From Ensifer adhaerens (GTDB lineage: Bacteria; Pseudomonadota; Alphaproteobacteria; Rhizobiales; Rhizobiaceae): a stretch of DNA of 64,000 nucleotides. The DNA is taken from positions 62,001-126,000 of the forward strand of contig NZ_PNFP01000015.1 in NCBI RefSeq assembly GCF_002940685.1. Reading direction: 5' to 3'. Made by a program: the position numbers and the translations under genes. The notes beneath the pieces are model-generated. The model was given only the letters and a program-made list of their open reading frames with translations. It had not been told where the DNA came from and searched no databases. The stretch's first letter is position 1, and each line of letters begins with the position of its first letter. Positions 37,970 through 48,731 of this stretch are shown here, one piece after another.

Positions 37970-38454
37970 GCGATCTGCATCAGCATATCGAGTGCGGTGC
38001 GCACCGTCGCAAGCCGGATCTTGCAGCGACCGATATCGCCGTAGCGCATCTCCCGATGCAGCATCGCGCCGTTTCGCCCGGCCGCGGCGAGATGCACGAG
38101 CCCGACGGGCTTTTCAACCGAACCTCCACTCGGCCCGGCAATGCCTGTGACGGCAACGGCGAAGTCGGCGGCCGAATGCGCTACCGCGCCCTCTGCCATC
38201 TCGATCGCCGTCTGCCGCGAGACCGCGCCGTGGGTGACGAGCGTCGCCGTCTCGACGCCGAGCATGGCGACCTTCGCCTCGTTGGAATAGGTGACAAAGC
38301 CGCGATCGACGACCGCGGACGAGCCGGAGATCTCGGTGAGCGCGCCGGCGATCAGGCCGCCGGTGCAGGATTCGGCGGTGGCGACCTTGAGGCCATTTGC
38401 CGTGAACTGAGCGATGATCTCAGCGGCTTTGACTTCGATGTCGGCGGGCCACAT
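37957..38454 (-). CDS. CinA-like nicotinamide-nucleotide amidohydrolase
   Basis: 165 residues, only the C-terminal amidohydrolase domain of CinA (PncC type): [54 protein letters not shown], and [24 protein letters not shown]. It deamidates NMN in pyridine-nucleotide salvage. The larger N-terminal domain of full CinA is absent, which is common. ATG 38454 is directly at the end of ispDF (single-base overlap). Antisense overlap with the coq10-like gene at its 3' end. Confidence 0.88.
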   Translation of the reverse strand: MWPADIEVKAAEIIAQFTANGLKVATAESCTGGLIAGALTEISGSSAVVDRGFVTYSNEAKVAMLGVETATLVTHGAVSRQTAIEMAEGAVAHSAADFAVAVTGIAGPSGGSVEKPVGLVHLAAAGRNGAMLHREMRYGDIGRCKIRLATVRTALDMLMQIAQGA

Positions 38455-39659
38455 CACGAAAGGTTCCCGTAGACGACCGTGGCGGTGGCGATGGCGGCGA
38501 TGCCCTCGTCGCGCCCGACGAAGCCGAGGCGTTCGTTGGTCGTTGCCTTCACCGAGCAGCGGTCGAGCGAAATGCCCAGCATGTCCGCAAGGTTCTCGCG
38601 CATCGTCAGGCGATGCGGACCGACCTTCGGTGCTTCTGCAATCAGCGAGACATCGGCGTTGGTGATGACACCGCCGCGCTCGCGTACGATCTTGGCCGCA
38701 TGCTCCAGGAAGATCCGCGACGGCGCGCCCTTCCATTGCGGATCGGACGGCGGGAAATGGTCGCCGATGTCGCCGGCACCGCAGGTGGCAAGCAGTGCGT
38801 CGGTCAGCGCATGCAGCGCCACGTCGGCGTCCGAATGGCCGGAGAGTTTCTTGGTGTGCGCAATGAAGACGCCGCAGAGCGTGACGCCGTCGCCTTCAAC
38901 GAGCTGGTGCACGTCGTAGCCGTTGCCGGTGCGCACATCGGGCAGGGCGATCCGCTTGAGTTTCTCGTCGGCCATGGCGATATCCCTTTTCAGCGTAAGC
39001 TTGACGTTGTCGACGGCGCCTTCGACGAGCACGACCTTGAGGCCGGCCCATTCGGCGATCGACGCGTCGTCGGTAAAATCCGTGCGGCCGCTTCTGGCCG
39101 CATCCCGATGCGCGGCAAGAATGGCCTGGAGATCGAAGGTCTGCGGTGTCTGCGCGCCGAAGAGGCCTTCGCGCGCCACGGTTTCCGTGACGATGCCATC
39201 CTTGCCCGCACGCTTCAGCGTATCTGCGACCGCCACCGCCGGCAGCACGGCCTTCGTCTCGTCGTTGAGCGCTGCGGCGCAGCGGGACAGCAATGCATGA
39301 TCGGCAAAGGGGCGGACCGCGTCCTGGATCATCACACGGCGCGCGCCGATGTCGGCCAGGGCTTCGAGGCCTGCAAGCACCGATATCTGCCGGGTGGCGC
39401 CACCGTGGACGATGATGACATCGTCGGCCACCGAGCGTTTGCGTGCGGCGTTAAACAGCGCCTCGTCGTCCGGATGGATGACGACGACGATCGGGCCTGC
39501 GCCCGGCCATGTCGCGAAAGTGTCAAGCGTATGGGCGATAACGGGGCGGTCGCCGATGGTTCGGTACTGTTTCGGGCCCTCGGCGGATTGCCCGGCGCGT
39601 TCGCCGCGTCCCGCCGCAACGATAACCACGCCGCACTTGAGCTGTTCTTGAGGCTGCAT
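38454..39659 (-). CDS. ispDF: Bifunctional IspD/IspF enzyme (MEP cytidylyltransferase / MECDP synthase)
   Basis: 401 residues, a fusion usual in alphaproteobacteria. IspD part about 1-225: [57 protein letters not shown] and [11 protein letters not shown]. IspF part about 240-401: [22 protein letters not shown] (metal-site Asp/His), [17 protein letters not shown] and [21 protein letters not shown]. It catalyses two non-consecutive steps of the MEP pathway of isoprenoid synthesis. Start ATG 39659 preferred; ATG 39680 is possible. Confidence 0.95.
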   Translation of the reverse strand: MQPQEQLKCGVVIVAAGRGERAGQSAEGPKQYRTIGDRPVIAHTLDTFATWPGAGPIVVVIHPDDEALFNAARKRSVADDVIIVHGGATRQISVLAGLEALADIGARRVMIQDAVRPFADHALLSRCAAALNDETKAVLPAVAVADTLKRAGKDGIVTETVAREGLFGAQTPQTFDLQAILAAHRDAARSGRTDFTDDASIAEWAGLKVVLVEGAVDNVKLTLKRDIAMADEKLKRIALPDVRTGNGYDVHQLVEGDGVTLCGVFIAHTKKLSGHSDADVALHALTDALLATCGAGDIGDHFPPSDPQWKGAPSRIFLEHAAKIVRERGGVITNADVSLIAEAPKVGPHRLTMRENLADMLGISLDRCSVKATTNERLGFVGRDEGIAAIATATVVYGNLS

Positions 39660-39763
39660 TTTCTGTATGAGGTCCCGCATTCGCCGATCTTCGCCGTGAT
39701 GTACCGCGAAGGGTCGTGCTTTGCCAGCCGAGCTTAGAATTTTGCGCGCCGCGCCGAAATCGC

Positions 39764-39792
39764 TTGGCAAGCCCGAGAACAATGTCTAAAAA
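39764..39792 (+). promoter_or_regulatory. dusB-ntrBC promoter
   Basis: TTGGCA (39764-39769), exact 17-bp spacer, TAAAAA (39787-39792), 15 bp before the dusB start codon. Near-consensus sigma70. No obvious NtrC site (GCAC-N7-GTGC type) is seen close to it. Confidence 0.65.
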
Positions 39793-39807
39793 TAGTGCAG
39801 GAACAAC

Positions 39808-40851
39808 ATGTGCCTGAAAGATATGCATTTGCCAATTCCGGCTCTTTCGTCTCCGCTTCGCATCGGACCCATCGAAATCCGCAACCGGGTTGCGCTCGCG
39901 CCCATGTCCGGCGTCACCGATCTTCCATTCCGGCGGCTTGCCTGGCGCTTCGGCGCGGGTTTCGTCGTGACCGAGATGGTGGCGAGCCGTGAGCTCGTCG
40001 GCAATGCCCAGGAATCCTGGGCGCGGCTGAAGAATTCCGGGATCAAGCCGCACATCGTCCAGTTGGCGGGCCGCGAGGCGCACTGGATGGCGGAGGCAGC
40101 GAAGATCGCGGCCGACAATGGCGCCGATGTCATCGACATCAACATGGGGTGCCCGGCGAAGAAGGTGACCGGCGGCTACTCCGGCTCGGCCCTGATGCGC
40201 GATCCCGATCACGCGCTGTCGCTGGTCGAGGCGACCGTCAATGCGGTCGACGTGCCGGTGACGCTGAAGATGCGACTCGGCTGGGACGAAAACTCGATCA
40301 ACGCGCCGCTGATTGCCAGACGGGCCGAAGAGGCGGGCGTCAAGGCGATCACCGTGCACGGCCGCACCCGCATGCAATTCTACAACGGCAAGGCGGATTG
40401 GGATGCGATCCGCAGGGTTCGCGAGGTCGTTTCCGTGCCGCTGGTCGCCAATGGCGACGTGGAAACGGTTGCGGACGCCGAAGAGATTCTCCGTCGATCG
40501 GGCGCCGACGCCGTCATGGCCGGTCGCTCCTCGCAGGGGCGCCCGTGGCACGTCGGCTTTCTCGCCGGTGCCGTCAAGCATCCGTCGCCGGCAGAAGCCG
40601 CCGATATCTTTGCGGAGCACTACGAGATGATGCTCGAATTCTATGGTGTCGAGGTCGGCCTGCGGCATGCCCGCAAGCATGTCGCCTGGTACCTCGATCG
40701 GGCCGCCCCCGACATGGCGGGAACGGAAAAGGCATCGATCCTGACATCGACCGATGCGTCGTTCGTTCGCGACAGGGCGCGTGCAGCGATGCTCGACGCA
40801 GCCCCGGGCAAGCCGGAAGGCGAGGCGGTCGCAGAAGGAATTGCGGCATGA
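39808..40851 (+). CDS. dusB: tRNA-dihydrouridine synthase B
   Basis: 347 residues, FMN-dependent tRNA D-loop reductase. [22 protein letters not shown], the active-site Cys in [55 protein letters not shown] and the phosphate-binding VANGDVETV...[16 protein letters not shown]. Formerly called nifR3 in rhizobia and bacterial relatives because it precedes ntrB. ATG 39808 has AGGA upstream; the stop overlaps the ntrB start (ATGA). Confidence 0.96.
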   Translation: MCLKDMHLPIPALSSPLRIGPIEIRNRVALAPMSGVTDLPFRRLAWRFGAGFVVTEMVASRELVGNAQESWARLKNSGIKPHIVQLAGREAHWMAEAAKIAADNGADVIDINMGCPAKKVTGGYSGSALMRDPDHALSLVEATVNAVDVPVTLKMRLGWDENSINAPLIARRAEEAGVKAITVHGRTRMQFYNGKADWDAIRRVREVVSVPLVANGDVETVADAEEILRRSGADAVMAGRSSQGRPWHVGFLAGAVKHPSPAEAADIFAEHYEMMLEFYGVEVGLRHARKHVAWYLDRAAPDMAGTEKASILTSTDASFVRDRARAAMLDAAPGKPEGEAVAEGIAA

Positions 40852-41999
40852 CGGAAAAAACGAGCGTGCCGGATGCGGTTGCTAACGGACTGTCGATGGC
40901 CGTTCTCAATGCCATCCAGAACCCGGTGATCATGGTCGATGCCAAGGGCCTCGTCGCCTTCGCCAACTGGGAGGCCGAATCGTTTTTCGGCGCCAGCGCC
41001 AACCATCTGGCGCGCCATGATATCAGCGCCTTCATCCCCTTCGGCAGCCCGCTTCTGACGCTCATCGATCAGGTGCGCGAGCGCAAGGCGCCGGTCAACG
41101 AGTATCGCGTCGACTTGAGTTCGCCGCGTCTCGGCGCCGACAAGCTCGTCGATCTCTATGTGGCGCCCGTTCTTTCCGAGCCGGGCGCGGTCGTGGTCGT
41201 CTTCCAGGAACGGTCGATGGCCGACAAGATCGACCGGCAGCTGACGCATCGCGGTGCAGCCCGTTCGGTGACCGGGCTTGCCTCAATGCTGGCGCACGAA
41301 ATCAAAAATCCGCTCTCGGGCATCCGCGGTGCGGCGCAGTTGCTGGAGACCTCCGCCAATGACGAGGACCGGGCGCTGACGCGGCTGATCTGCGACGAGA
41401 CCGACCGGATCGTTTCGCTGGTCGATCGCATGGAGGTGTTTTCCGACGAGCGCCCCGTCGATCGCGTGCCGCTCAACATCCATTCGGTGCTCGACCACGT
41501 GAAGGCGATCGCCAAGGCCGGGTTCGCCCGCCACATCAAGTTTGCGGAGCACTACGATCCGTCGCTGCCGCCGGTCTATGCCAACCGCGATCAGCTGGTT
41601 CAGGTGTTCCTGAACCTGATCAAGAATGCGGCCGAAGCGATCGGCGAACGCCACGATGGCGAGATCCTGCTGACGACGGCCTATCGGCCCGGCATCCGCC
41701 TCTCGGTCGCCGGAACGCGCGAGAAGATCTCGCTGCCGCTGGAATTCTGCGTACACGACAATGGGCCGGGCGTGCCCGCCGACCTGCTGCCGCTGCTCTT
41801 TGATCCGTTCATCACCACCAAGACCAACGGTTCCGGTCTGGGTCTTGCCCTGGTCGCCAAGATCATCGGCGGCCATGGCGGTATCGTTGAATGCGACAGC
41901 CAGCAGAACCGCACCACTTTCCGCGTGCTGATGCCTGCCTCCAAAGGCATGGCGGCGGATGACGACGACATGCCGATGACAAAAGGAAACCTTGCATGA
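40848..41999 (+). CDS. ntrB: Nitrogen regulation sensor kinase NtrB
   Basis: 383-residue cytosolic histidine kinase/phosphatase that sets NtrC phosphorylation in response to PII proteins. A PAS-like N-terminal domain (about 15-120: [27 protein letters not shown]), the H box [20 protein letters not shown] with His150, N box [12 protein letters not shown], and ATP-lid boxes [28 protein letters not shown] 40848 overlaps the dusB stop; the stop overlaps the ntrC start (ATGA), so dusB-ntrB-ntrC is one coupled operon. Confidence 0.96.
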   Translation: MTEKTSVPDAVANGLSMAVLNAIQNPVIMVDAKGLVAFANWEAESFFGASANHLARHDISAFIPFGSPLLTLIDQVRERKAPVNEYRVDLSSPRLGADKLVDLYVAPVLSEPGAVVVVFQERSMADKIDRQLTHRGAARSVTGLASMLAHEIKNPLSGIRGAAQLLETSANDEDRALTRLICDETDRIVSLVDRMEVFSDERPVDRVPLNIHSVLDHVKAIAKAGFARHIKFAEHYDPSLPPVYANRDQLVQVFLNLIKNAAEAIGERHDGEILLTTAYRPGIRLSVAGTREKISLPLEFCVHDNGPGVPADLLPLLFDPFITTKTNGSGLGLALVAKIIGGHGGIVECDSQQNRTTFRVLMPASKGMAADDDDMPMTKGNLA

Positions 42000-43450
42000 C
42001 CGGTGCCACGATCCTCGTTGCGGATGACGACGCCGCCATTCGCACCGTGCTGAACCAGGCGCTGAGCCGCGCCGGCTACGATGTCCGCATTACCTCCAAT
42101 GCCGCGACCTTGTGGCGCTGGATTGCGGCGGGCGATGGCGATCTGGTTGTAACCGACGTGGTGATGCCGGACGAGAACGCGTTTGATCTTCTGCCGCGCA
42201 TCAAGAAGGCGCGACCCGACCTGCCGGTGCTGGTCATGAGCGCCCAGAACACCTTCATGACGGCGATCAAGGCGTCGGAGAAGGGTGCCTACGACTATCT
42301 GCCGAAACCTTTCGACCTGACCGAGCTGATCGGCATCATCGGCCGGGCGCTGTCGGAGCCCAAGCGCCGGCCGGCGAAGCTCGACGACGATACCCAGGAC
42401 GGCATGCCCCTGGTCGGCCGCTCCGCTGCGATGCAGGAAATCTACCGGGTGCTCGCGCGCCTGATGCAGACGGACCTGACGCTGATGATCACGGGCGAGT
42501 CCGGCACCGGCAAGGAGCTCGTCGCCCGCGCGCTGCACGACTACGGCAAGCGCCGCAACGGTCCCTTCGTCGCAATCAACATGGCGGCGATCCCGCGCGA
42601 CCTGATCGAATCGGAGCTTTTCGGTCACGAGAAGGGCGCCTTTACCGGCGCGCAGATGCGCTCCACGGGCCGCTTCGAGCAGGCCGAAGGCGGCACGCTC
42701 TTCCTCGACGAGATCGGCGACATGCCGATGGACGCCCAGACGCGCCTGCTGCGGGTGCTGCAGCAGGGAGAATACACGACCGTCGGCGGCCGCACGCCGA
42801 TCCGCTCGGACGTGCGCATCGTGGCTGCGACCAACAAGGACCTGAAGCAGTCGATCAACCAAGGGCTTTTCCGGGAAGACCTCTATTACCGCCTGAACGT
42901 CGTACCGCTGCGGCTGCCGCCGCTGCGCGACCGGGCGGAGGATATACCCGATCTCGTGCGCCACTTCGTCCAGCAGGCGGAAAAGGAAGGTCTCGACGTC
43001 AAGCGCTTCGATCACGAGGCGCTGGAACTGATGAAGGCGCATCCCTGGCCCGGCAACGTGCGTGAGCTGGAAAACCTCGTTCGGCGCCTGACGGCACTTT
43101 ATCCACAGGATGTCATCAGCCGCGAAATCATCGAAAACGAGCTGCGCTCCGAGATCCCGGACAGCCCGATCGAGAAGACCGCGGCGCGCCCCGGCTCGCT
43201 GACGATTTCGCAGGCAGTCGAAGAAAACATGCGCCAGTATTTCGCAAGCTTCGGCGATGCCTTACCGCCGGCCGGTCTCTACGACCGGGTGCTCGCGGAG
43301 ATGGAGTATCCGTTGATTCTGGCAGCGTTGACCGCGACCCGCGGCAACCAGATCAAGGCTGCCGATTTGCTCGGCCTCAACCGTAACACGCTGCGCAAGA
43401 AGATCCGCGAACTCGGCGTTTCGGTCTACCGCAGCTCACGCAGCGCTTGA
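41996..43450 (+). CDS. ntrC: Sigma54-dependent response regulator NtrC
   Basis: 484 residues. Receiver (phospho-acceptor Asp54 in [11 protein letters not shown]), AAA+ domain with Walker A GESGTGKE and an intact sigma54-interaction loop GAFTGA (214-219, in [13 protein letters not shown]), Walker [14 protein letters not shown], and a Fis-type DNA-binding C-terminus ([32 protein letters not shown]). All features of a functional enhancer-binding activator; contrast with NtrX below. Confidence 0.97.
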   Translation: MTGATILVADDDAAIRTVLNQALSRAGYDVRITSNAATLWRWIAAGDGDLVVTDVVMPDENAFDLLPRIKKARPDLPVLVMSAQNTFMTAIKASEKGAYDYLPKPFDLTELIGIIGRALSEPKRRPAKLDDDTQDGMPLVGRSAAMQEIYRVLARLMQTDLTLMITGESGTGKELVARALHDYGKRRNGPFVAINMAAIPRDLIESELFGHEKGAFTGAQMRSTGRFEQAEGGTLFLDEIGDMPMDAQTRLLRVLQQGEYTTVGGRTPIRSDVRIVAATNKDLKQSINQGLFREDLYYRLNVVPLRLPPLRDRAEDIPDLVRHFVQQAEKEGLDVKRFDHEALELMKAHPWPGNVRELENLVRRLTALYPQDVISREIIENELRSEIPDSPIEKTAARPGSLTISQAVEENMRQYFASFGDALPPAGLYDRVLAEMEYPLILAALTATRGNQIKAADLLGLNRNTLRKKIRELGVSVYRSSRSA

Positions 43451-43671
43451 CTTGGTCACAGCCACCGTTGCATTTTCGCCACAATGCGTTGCTTGAACGG
43501 GTGATGGCCGCCGAATCATGCGTCCTTGCCGCCTCGTTCAATCGATTTGACCCGATCGAATGATGGGGGCGCAGCGCGATAGTCCGCGCGGGTGGTGAGG
43601 TCGACCTTTGACCAGAGAATGCAAGCAAGTGATGCCGTCGCCGGCTGGCGCCGGTTGGGGGAACGCTTTTC

Positions 43672-45942
43672 ATGGTGGACGCAATGGCCTTGCCGCTGGG
43701 CACAGATGAGGGACTGGCGGCGCAGGATCGCCGCGCGTCCTTTGCCCTGCCGGGCCTGATGCTGGCAACCGGCGCGCTGGTCTGCGCGACCGTCTCTCTG
43801 CTTGTTCTTCTCGGCCTGACGCCGATCCGGCTTGAGAGAAACATCGTCATCGCCTGTGCGGCGATCAACAGTCTCTTCGTCGTCGGTCTCATCTATCTGA
43901 TCGCCCGTGAAATCCTGCGTCTGCTGCGCGCCCGCCACAAGGGCCGCGCCGCCGCCCGGCTGCACGTGCGCATCGTTGCGCTGTTTTCGATCGTGGCGAT
44001 CACGCCCGCGGTGCTTGTGGCGATCTTTGCCAGCATCACGCTCGACGTCGGTCTCGACCGTTGGTTTTCGCTCAGAACCCAGGCGATCGTGCGCTCCTCG
44101 ATCAATGTGGCCCAGGCCTATGTGCTCGAAAATGCCAGCTATCTGCAGGGCCAGACCGTGTCGATGGCGAACGATCTCGAGCGCAACCGCCAGCTCTACA
44201 GCCTCGATCGCACCGGCTTTGCCGAACTGATGACGCGCCAGGCGCGCGGACGCGGCATGCTCGGCGCCTTTCTCGTGCGCGCCGACGGCAGCGCCATTGT
44301 TCAGGCCAACATCTCGACCGACCGGCCCTTGCCGGCCATTCCGCCGGACGCGTTGAAGAGTTCCGTCTCCGGCCAGCCGACGCTGATCCCGCCGGGGATC
44401 ACCAACCTTGTCGGCGCCGTCATCCCGCTCGACGACATTCCGGGCACCTTCCTCTACACGGTTCGCAACGTCGATCCCGAGGTGATGCGCTCGCTCAGGC
44501 TGATGGAGGAGAATACCGCCGAGTACAAGATGCTCGAGGCCGGGCGGACCTTCACCCAGATCGCCTTCGGCGTCCTCTATATCGGCTTTGCCCTCATCGT
44601 GCTGCTCGCGGCGATCTGGACCGCGATCGCGGTCGCCGACCGGATCGTCCGACCCATCCGCCAGTTGATCGGCGCGGCCGACAGTGTTGCCTCCGGCAAT
44701 CTCGATGTCGTCGTGCCGGTGCGTGCCGTCGACGGGGACGTCGGCAACCTGTCGCGAACCTTCAACAAGATGGTTTCGGAGATCCGCAGCCAGCAGGAGC
44801 AGATCCTCGAGGCGAAGGACGAAGTCGACCATCGCCGCCGCTTCATCGAGGCGGTTCTTTCGGGTGTCACGGCGGCCGTCATCGGTGTCGGCCGCGATCG
44901 GCAGATCACCATCGCCAACCCGTCGTCCGAAGACTTCCTGAAGAAGGCCGCTCCCGATCTGCTTGGCGCCGATCTGAGGCAGGTTGCGCCCGAGATCGAG
45001 GACGTGCTGGTCGAGGCCGAAGGTCGCCATCGCAACGATTACCGCAAGCAGATCAACGTCATGCGCGGCGGAACCGAACGGACGCTGAACGTTCAGGTGA
45101 CGCGGGAAGAGGGCGGCGAGGCGAACGAATCCTACGTCATCACCATCGACGACATTACCGATCTCGTGATTGCCCAGCGCTCGACCGCCTGGGCGGACGT
45201 GGCGCGCCGCATCGCGCACGAGATCAAGAACCCGCTGACGCCGATCCAGCTTTCGGCCGAGCGCCTGAAGCGGCGATACGGCAAGCAGATCAACCAGGAA
45301 GACAAGGCCGTCTTCGACCAGTGCACGGACACGATCGTTCGCCAGGTGGAAGATATCGGCCGCATGGTGGACGAGTTCTCGGCCTTCGCGCGCATGCCGA
45401 AGCCGACCAAGGAACGGGCGGATCTTCGCGCGATCCTGAAGGATGCAGTGTTCCTGCGCGAAATGGGCAACAACCACATCAACTTCGTGCGCGACTTCGG
45501 CGACGAGCCGCTTGAAGGCCTGTTCGACGGGCGCATGCTCGGCCAGGCCTTCGGCAACATCGTCAAGAACGCGGTGGAATCGATCGAGGCGGTGCCGGCA
45601 GATGCAGTCCGCGGCCAGCCGATGGTTGTGGCGCGTGCTCGAACTGATGCGGCAACCGGCCTGTTCGTCGTCGACATCATCGACAACGGCAAGGGCCTGC
45701 CCACGGAAAACCGGCACCGCATTCTGGAGCCGTACATGACGATGCGCGAGAAGGGCACGGGCCTGGGTCTCGCCATCGTCAAGAAGATTATCGAGGACCA
45801 TGGCGGACAATTGGAATTGCACGACGCGCCTGCCGAATACGACGGCGGTGTCGGCGCGATGATCCGCGTGATCCTGCCGCCCGCCGGAGAAACCGGGGGC
45901 GAAGACAGTTTGAAGGATGAGGGTGCGAGCGATGGCCGCTGA
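43672..45942 (+). CDS. ntrY: Transmembrane nitrogen/redox sensor kinase NtrY
   Basis: 756 residues. Three or more N-terminal transmembrane helices (about 25-60, 85-110 and near 290-315), a periplasmic part, HAMP linker (IAVADRIVRPIRQLIGAADSVASG), PAS domain, then HisKA H box [22 protein letters not shown] with His516, N box FGNIVKNAVESI and G box DNGKGLP, GTGLGLAIVKKIIEDHGG. Cognate regulator NtrX follows with an overlapping start. A 221-bp gap from ntrC suggests a separate promoter; CAA-N4-TTG (43482-43491) is of the CAA-Nx-TTG type I recall for NtrX sites. Confidence 0.95.
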   Translation: MVDAMALPLGTDEGLAAQDRRASFALPGLMLATGALVCATVSLLVLLGLTPIRLERNIVIACAAINSLFVVGLIYLIAREILRLLRARHKGRAAARLHVRIVALFSIVAITPAVLVAIFASITLDVGLDRWFSLRTQAIVRSSINVAQAYVLENASYLQGQTVSMANDLERNRQLYSLDRTGFAELMTRQARGRGMLGAFLVRADGSAIVQANISTDRPLPAIPPDALKSSVSGQPTLIPPGITNLVGAVIPLDDIPGTFLYTVRNVDPEVMRSLRLMEENTAEYKMLEAGRTFTQIAFGVLYIGFALIVLLAAIWTAIAVADRIVRPIRQLIGAADSVASGNLDVVVPVRAVDGDVGNLSRTFNKMVSEIRSQQEQILEAKDEVDHRRRFIEAVLSGVTAAVIGVGRDRQITIANPSSEDFLKKAAPDLLGADLRQVAPEIEDVLVEAEGRHRNDYRKQINVMRGGTERTLNVQVTREEGGEANESYVITIDDITDLVIAQRSTAWADVARRIAHEIKNPLTPIQLSAERLKRRYGKQINQEDKAVFDQCTDTIVRQVEDIGRMVDEFSAFARMPKPTKERADLRAILKDAVFLREMGNNHINFVRDFGDEPLEGLFDGRMLGQAFGNIVKNAVESIEAVPADAVRGQPMVVARARTDAATGLFVVDIIDNGKGLPTENRHRILEPYMTMREKGTGLGLAIVKKIIEDHGGQLELHDAPAEYDGGVGAMIRVILPPAGETGGEDSLKDEGASDGR

Positions 45943-47296
45943 TATTCTGGTTGTGGACGATGAGGAAGATATCCGCGAGATCGTGTCGGGTATCCTGTCC
46001 GACGAGGGGCACGAAACACGCACGGCCTTCGACAGCGACAGCGCGCTGGCGGCGATCAGCGATCGTGTGCCGCGGCTGGTCTTCCTCGACATCTGGATGC
46101 AGGGAAGCCGCCTCGACGGCCTCGCGCTGCTCGACGAGATCAAGGGGCGGCATCCCGACCTTCCGGTCGTGATGATTTCCGGCCACGGCAACATCGAAAC
46201 CGCCGTCAACGCCATCAAGCGCGGCGCCTATGATTTCATCGAGAAGCCTTTCAAGGCGGACCGCCTGATCCTGATTGCCGAGCGCGCGCTGGAGAATTCC
46301 AAGCTCAAGCGCGAAGTCTCGGAGCTGAAGAAGAAATCCGGCGATCCGGTCGAGCTGATCGGCACGTCCGTCGCCGTCTCGCAGCTTCGCCAGACGGTGG
46401 AAAAGGTCGCGCCGACCAACAGCCGCATCATGATCCAGGGCCCGTCCGGCTCCGGCAAGGAGCTGGTGGCGCGCATGATCCACCGCAAGTCGACGCGCTC
46501 GGCTGGGCCCTTCGTGGCGCTCAATGCTGCGGCGATCACGCCAGACCGGATGGAAATCGCGCTCTTCGGAACCGAAGGCACGCCGGGCCAGCCGCGCCGT
46601 ACCGGCGCACTCGAGGAAGCCCATGGCGGCATTCTCTATCTCGACGAGATCGGCGAAATGCCGCGCGAGACGCAGAACAAGATCCTGCGCGTGCTCGTCG
46701 ACCAGCAGTTCGAGCGCGTCGGCGGCACCAAGCGCGTCAAGGTGGATGTCCGCATCATCTCGTCGACCGCCTACAACCTCGAGAACATGATTTCGGAGGG
46801 GCTGTTCCGCGAGGACCTGTTCCACCGGCTTGCGGTCATTCCGGTGCGTGTGCCGGCGCTTGCAGAGCGGCGCGAGGACATTCCGTTCCTCGTCGACATG
46901 TTCATGCGCCAGGTCAGCGAACAGGCCGGTATCCGCCCGCGCAAGATCGGCGACGATGCCCTGGCGGTACTTCAGGCGCATGACTGGCCGGGCAACATCC
47001 GCCAGTTGCGCAACAACATCGAGCGCCTGATGATCCTTGCCCGCAGCGACGGTCCGGATACGCCGATCTCGGCCGACATGCTGCCGACCGAAGTGGGCGA
47101 CACCCTCCCGAAGATCTCGGCTCAGGGCGATCAGCACATCATGACCTTGCCGTTGCGCGAGGCTCGCGAAATGTTCGAACGTGATTATCTGATCGCGCAG
47201 ATCAACCGATTCGGCGGCAATATTTCGCGCACGGCGGAGTTTGTCGGCATGGAGCGGTCGGCGCTGCATCGGAAGTTGAAGTCGCTGGGCGTCTGA
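45932..47296 (+). CDS. ntrX: Response regulator NtrX
   Basis: 454 residues. Receiver (Asp53 in LVFLDIWMQG), AAA+ domain with Walker A GPSGSGKELVARMI, Walker B-region GGILYLDEIGEMP, and Fis-type HTH (FGGNISRTAEFVGMERSALHRKLKSLG). The sigma54-contact loop GAFTGA is replaced: ALFGTEGTPGQPRRTGALEEA. It is therefore predicted to act without sigma54. ATG 45932 overlaps the ntrY stop; ATG 45917 would add five residues. Confidence 0.95.
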   Translation: MAADILVVDDEEDIREIVSGILSDEGHETRTAFDSDSALAAISDRVPRLVFLDIWMQGSRLDGLALLDEIKGRHPDLPVVMISGHGNIETAVNAIKRGAYDFIEKPFKADRLILIAERALENSKLKREVSELKKKSGDPVELIGTSVAVSQLRQTVEKVAPTNSRIMIQGPSGSGKELVARMIHRKSTRSAGPFVALNAAAITPDRMEIALFGTEGTPGQPRRTGALEEAHGGILYLDEIGEMPRETQNKILRVLVDQQFERVGGTKRVKVDVRIISSTAYNLENMISEGLFREDLFHRLAVIPVRVPALAERREDIPFLVDMFMRQVSEQAGIRPRKIGDDALAVLQAHDWPGNIRQLRNNIERLMILARSDGPDTPISADMLPTEVGDTLPKISAQGDQHIMTLPLREAREMFERDYLIAQINRFGGNISRTAEFVGMERSALHRKLKSLGV

Positions 47297-47344
47297 ACCG
47301 GATTTTCCGGCCAAACCGCTCGCGCTTGCATGTGAAAGAACGAC

Positions 47345-48721
47345 ATGAAGGTAGTCATTTGTGGCGCGGGGCAGGTCGGATACGGCATTGCCGAGCGGCT
47401 GGCGCAGGAAGACAACGACGTTTCGGTGATCGACACGTCGGCGGCGCTGATCGCCAACATCACCGAGAGCCTCGACGTGCGCGGCTATGTCGGCCACGGC
47501 GCGCATCCGGACGTGCTCGCCAAGGCCGGTGCCGACCAGGCCGACATGCTGATTGCGGTCACGCTGTCCGACGAGGTCAACATCGTCGCCTGCGAGGTGG
47601 CGCACGCGATCTTCAACGTGCCGACCAAGGTCGCGCGCATCCGGGCGCAGAGCTATCTCGCACCCGAATACGCCAACCTTTTTTCGCGCGAGAACGTGCC
47701 GATCGACGTTACCATTTCGCCCGAAGTCGAAGTCGGGCGGCTGGTGCTGCGGCGTATTTCCTTTCCCGGCGCCATCGACGTCGTGCGTTTCGCCGACGAC
47801 CGCATCGCCATGGTCGCCTTCGAGTGCCTGGAAGACTGCCCGGTCGTCGGCACGCCGCTGCAGCAGTTGAGCGAACTGTTCCCCGATCTGCTCGCGACGG
47901 TCACCGGCATTTTCCGCAACGGCAAGGTGATCGTGCCGCATTCCGACGATCAGTTGCAGGCGGGCGATATCGCCTATGTCGTCTGTGACCGGGATCATGC
48001 GCGCCGCACGCTGACCCTCTTCGGGCACGAGGAACAGGAAGCCCGGCGCATCATCATCTTTGGCGGCGGCAATGTCGGCTACTTCGTTGCCAAGGCGATC
48101 GAGGAGCACCAGCCGCGCACGCGGGTAAAGCTGATCGAGAGCGATCGCGACCGCGCGGTGATGATGGCCGACAAGCTGAGCAGCACGGTCGTTCTCAACG
48201 GCTCGGCCATGGACCAGCGGATCCTCGCCCAGGCCGACGTTCAGGATGCCGATCTCGTCGTGGCGCTCACCAACAACGACCAGATCAACATCCTCGGCAG
48301 CATAATGGCGAAACATCTGGGCGCGAAATCCACGCTCGTGCTCATCAACGAGCCGTCCTACCAGGAGTTTGCCGCGACCGCCGGCGTCGATGCCTATGTG
48401 AACCCGCGCGCCGTCACGATCTCGCGCGTGCTCCAGCATGTGCGCAAGGGGCGTATCCGCTCCGTCTATGCGGTGCAGAAGGGCATGGCCGAGGTCATCG
48501 AGGCCGAGGCGCTGGAAACGTCGCCGCTCGTCGGCAAGGCGCTGCGCGACCTCGAATTGCCCGATGGCATCCGCATCGGTGCGCTCTATCGCGACAAGAC
48601 GTTCATTCGTCCTGACGGCAACACGAAGATCAAGGCGAAGGATCGCGTCGTGCTCTTCGCCACCGCCGACGCCGTGCGCCACGTCGAGCAGCTTTTCCGC
48701 GTCAGCATCCAGTATTTCTAA
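47345..48721 (+). CDS. trkA: Trk system potassium uptake protein TrkA
   Basis: 458 residues, peripheral NAD-binding regulator of the Trk potassium channels. Two tandem RCK modules: GAGQVGYGIAERLAQEDNDVSVIDTS (first Rossmann) and GGGNVGYFVAKAIEEHQPRTRVKLIESD (second), each followed by a TrkA-C domain (the last ending RVVLFATADAVRHVEQLFRVSIQYF). No trkH is adjacent. Confidence 0.95.
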   Translation: MKVVICGAGQVGYGIAERLAQEDNDVSVIDTSAALIANITESLDVRGYVGHGAHPDVLAKAGADQADMLIAVTLSDEVNIVACEVAHAIFNVPTKVARIRAQSYLAPEYANLFSRENVPIDVTISPEVEVGRLVLRRISFPGAIDVVRFADDRIAMVAFECLEDCPVVGTPLQQLSELFPDLLATVTGIFRNGKVIVPHSDDQLQAGDIAYVVCDRDHARRTLTLFGHEEQEARRIIIFGGGNVGYFVAKAIEEHQPRTRVKLIESDRDRAVMMADKLSSTVVLNGSAMDQRILAQADVQDADLVVALTNNDQINILGSIMAKHLGAKSTLVLINEPSYQEFAATAGVDAYVNPRAVTISRVLQHVRKGRIRSVYAVQKGMAEVIEAEALETSPLVGKALRDLELPDGIRIGALYRDKTFIRPDGNTKIKAKDRVVLFATADAVRHVEQLFRVSIQYF

Positions 48722-48731
48722 GGTCGAGACG

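Noticed and set aside
43516-48682. Two minus-strand frames of 900 and 964 codons opposite ntrY, ntrX and trkA
   Set aside because: Same antisense effect; no start signal, repeat or domain, and they overlap well-defined kinases and TrkA.
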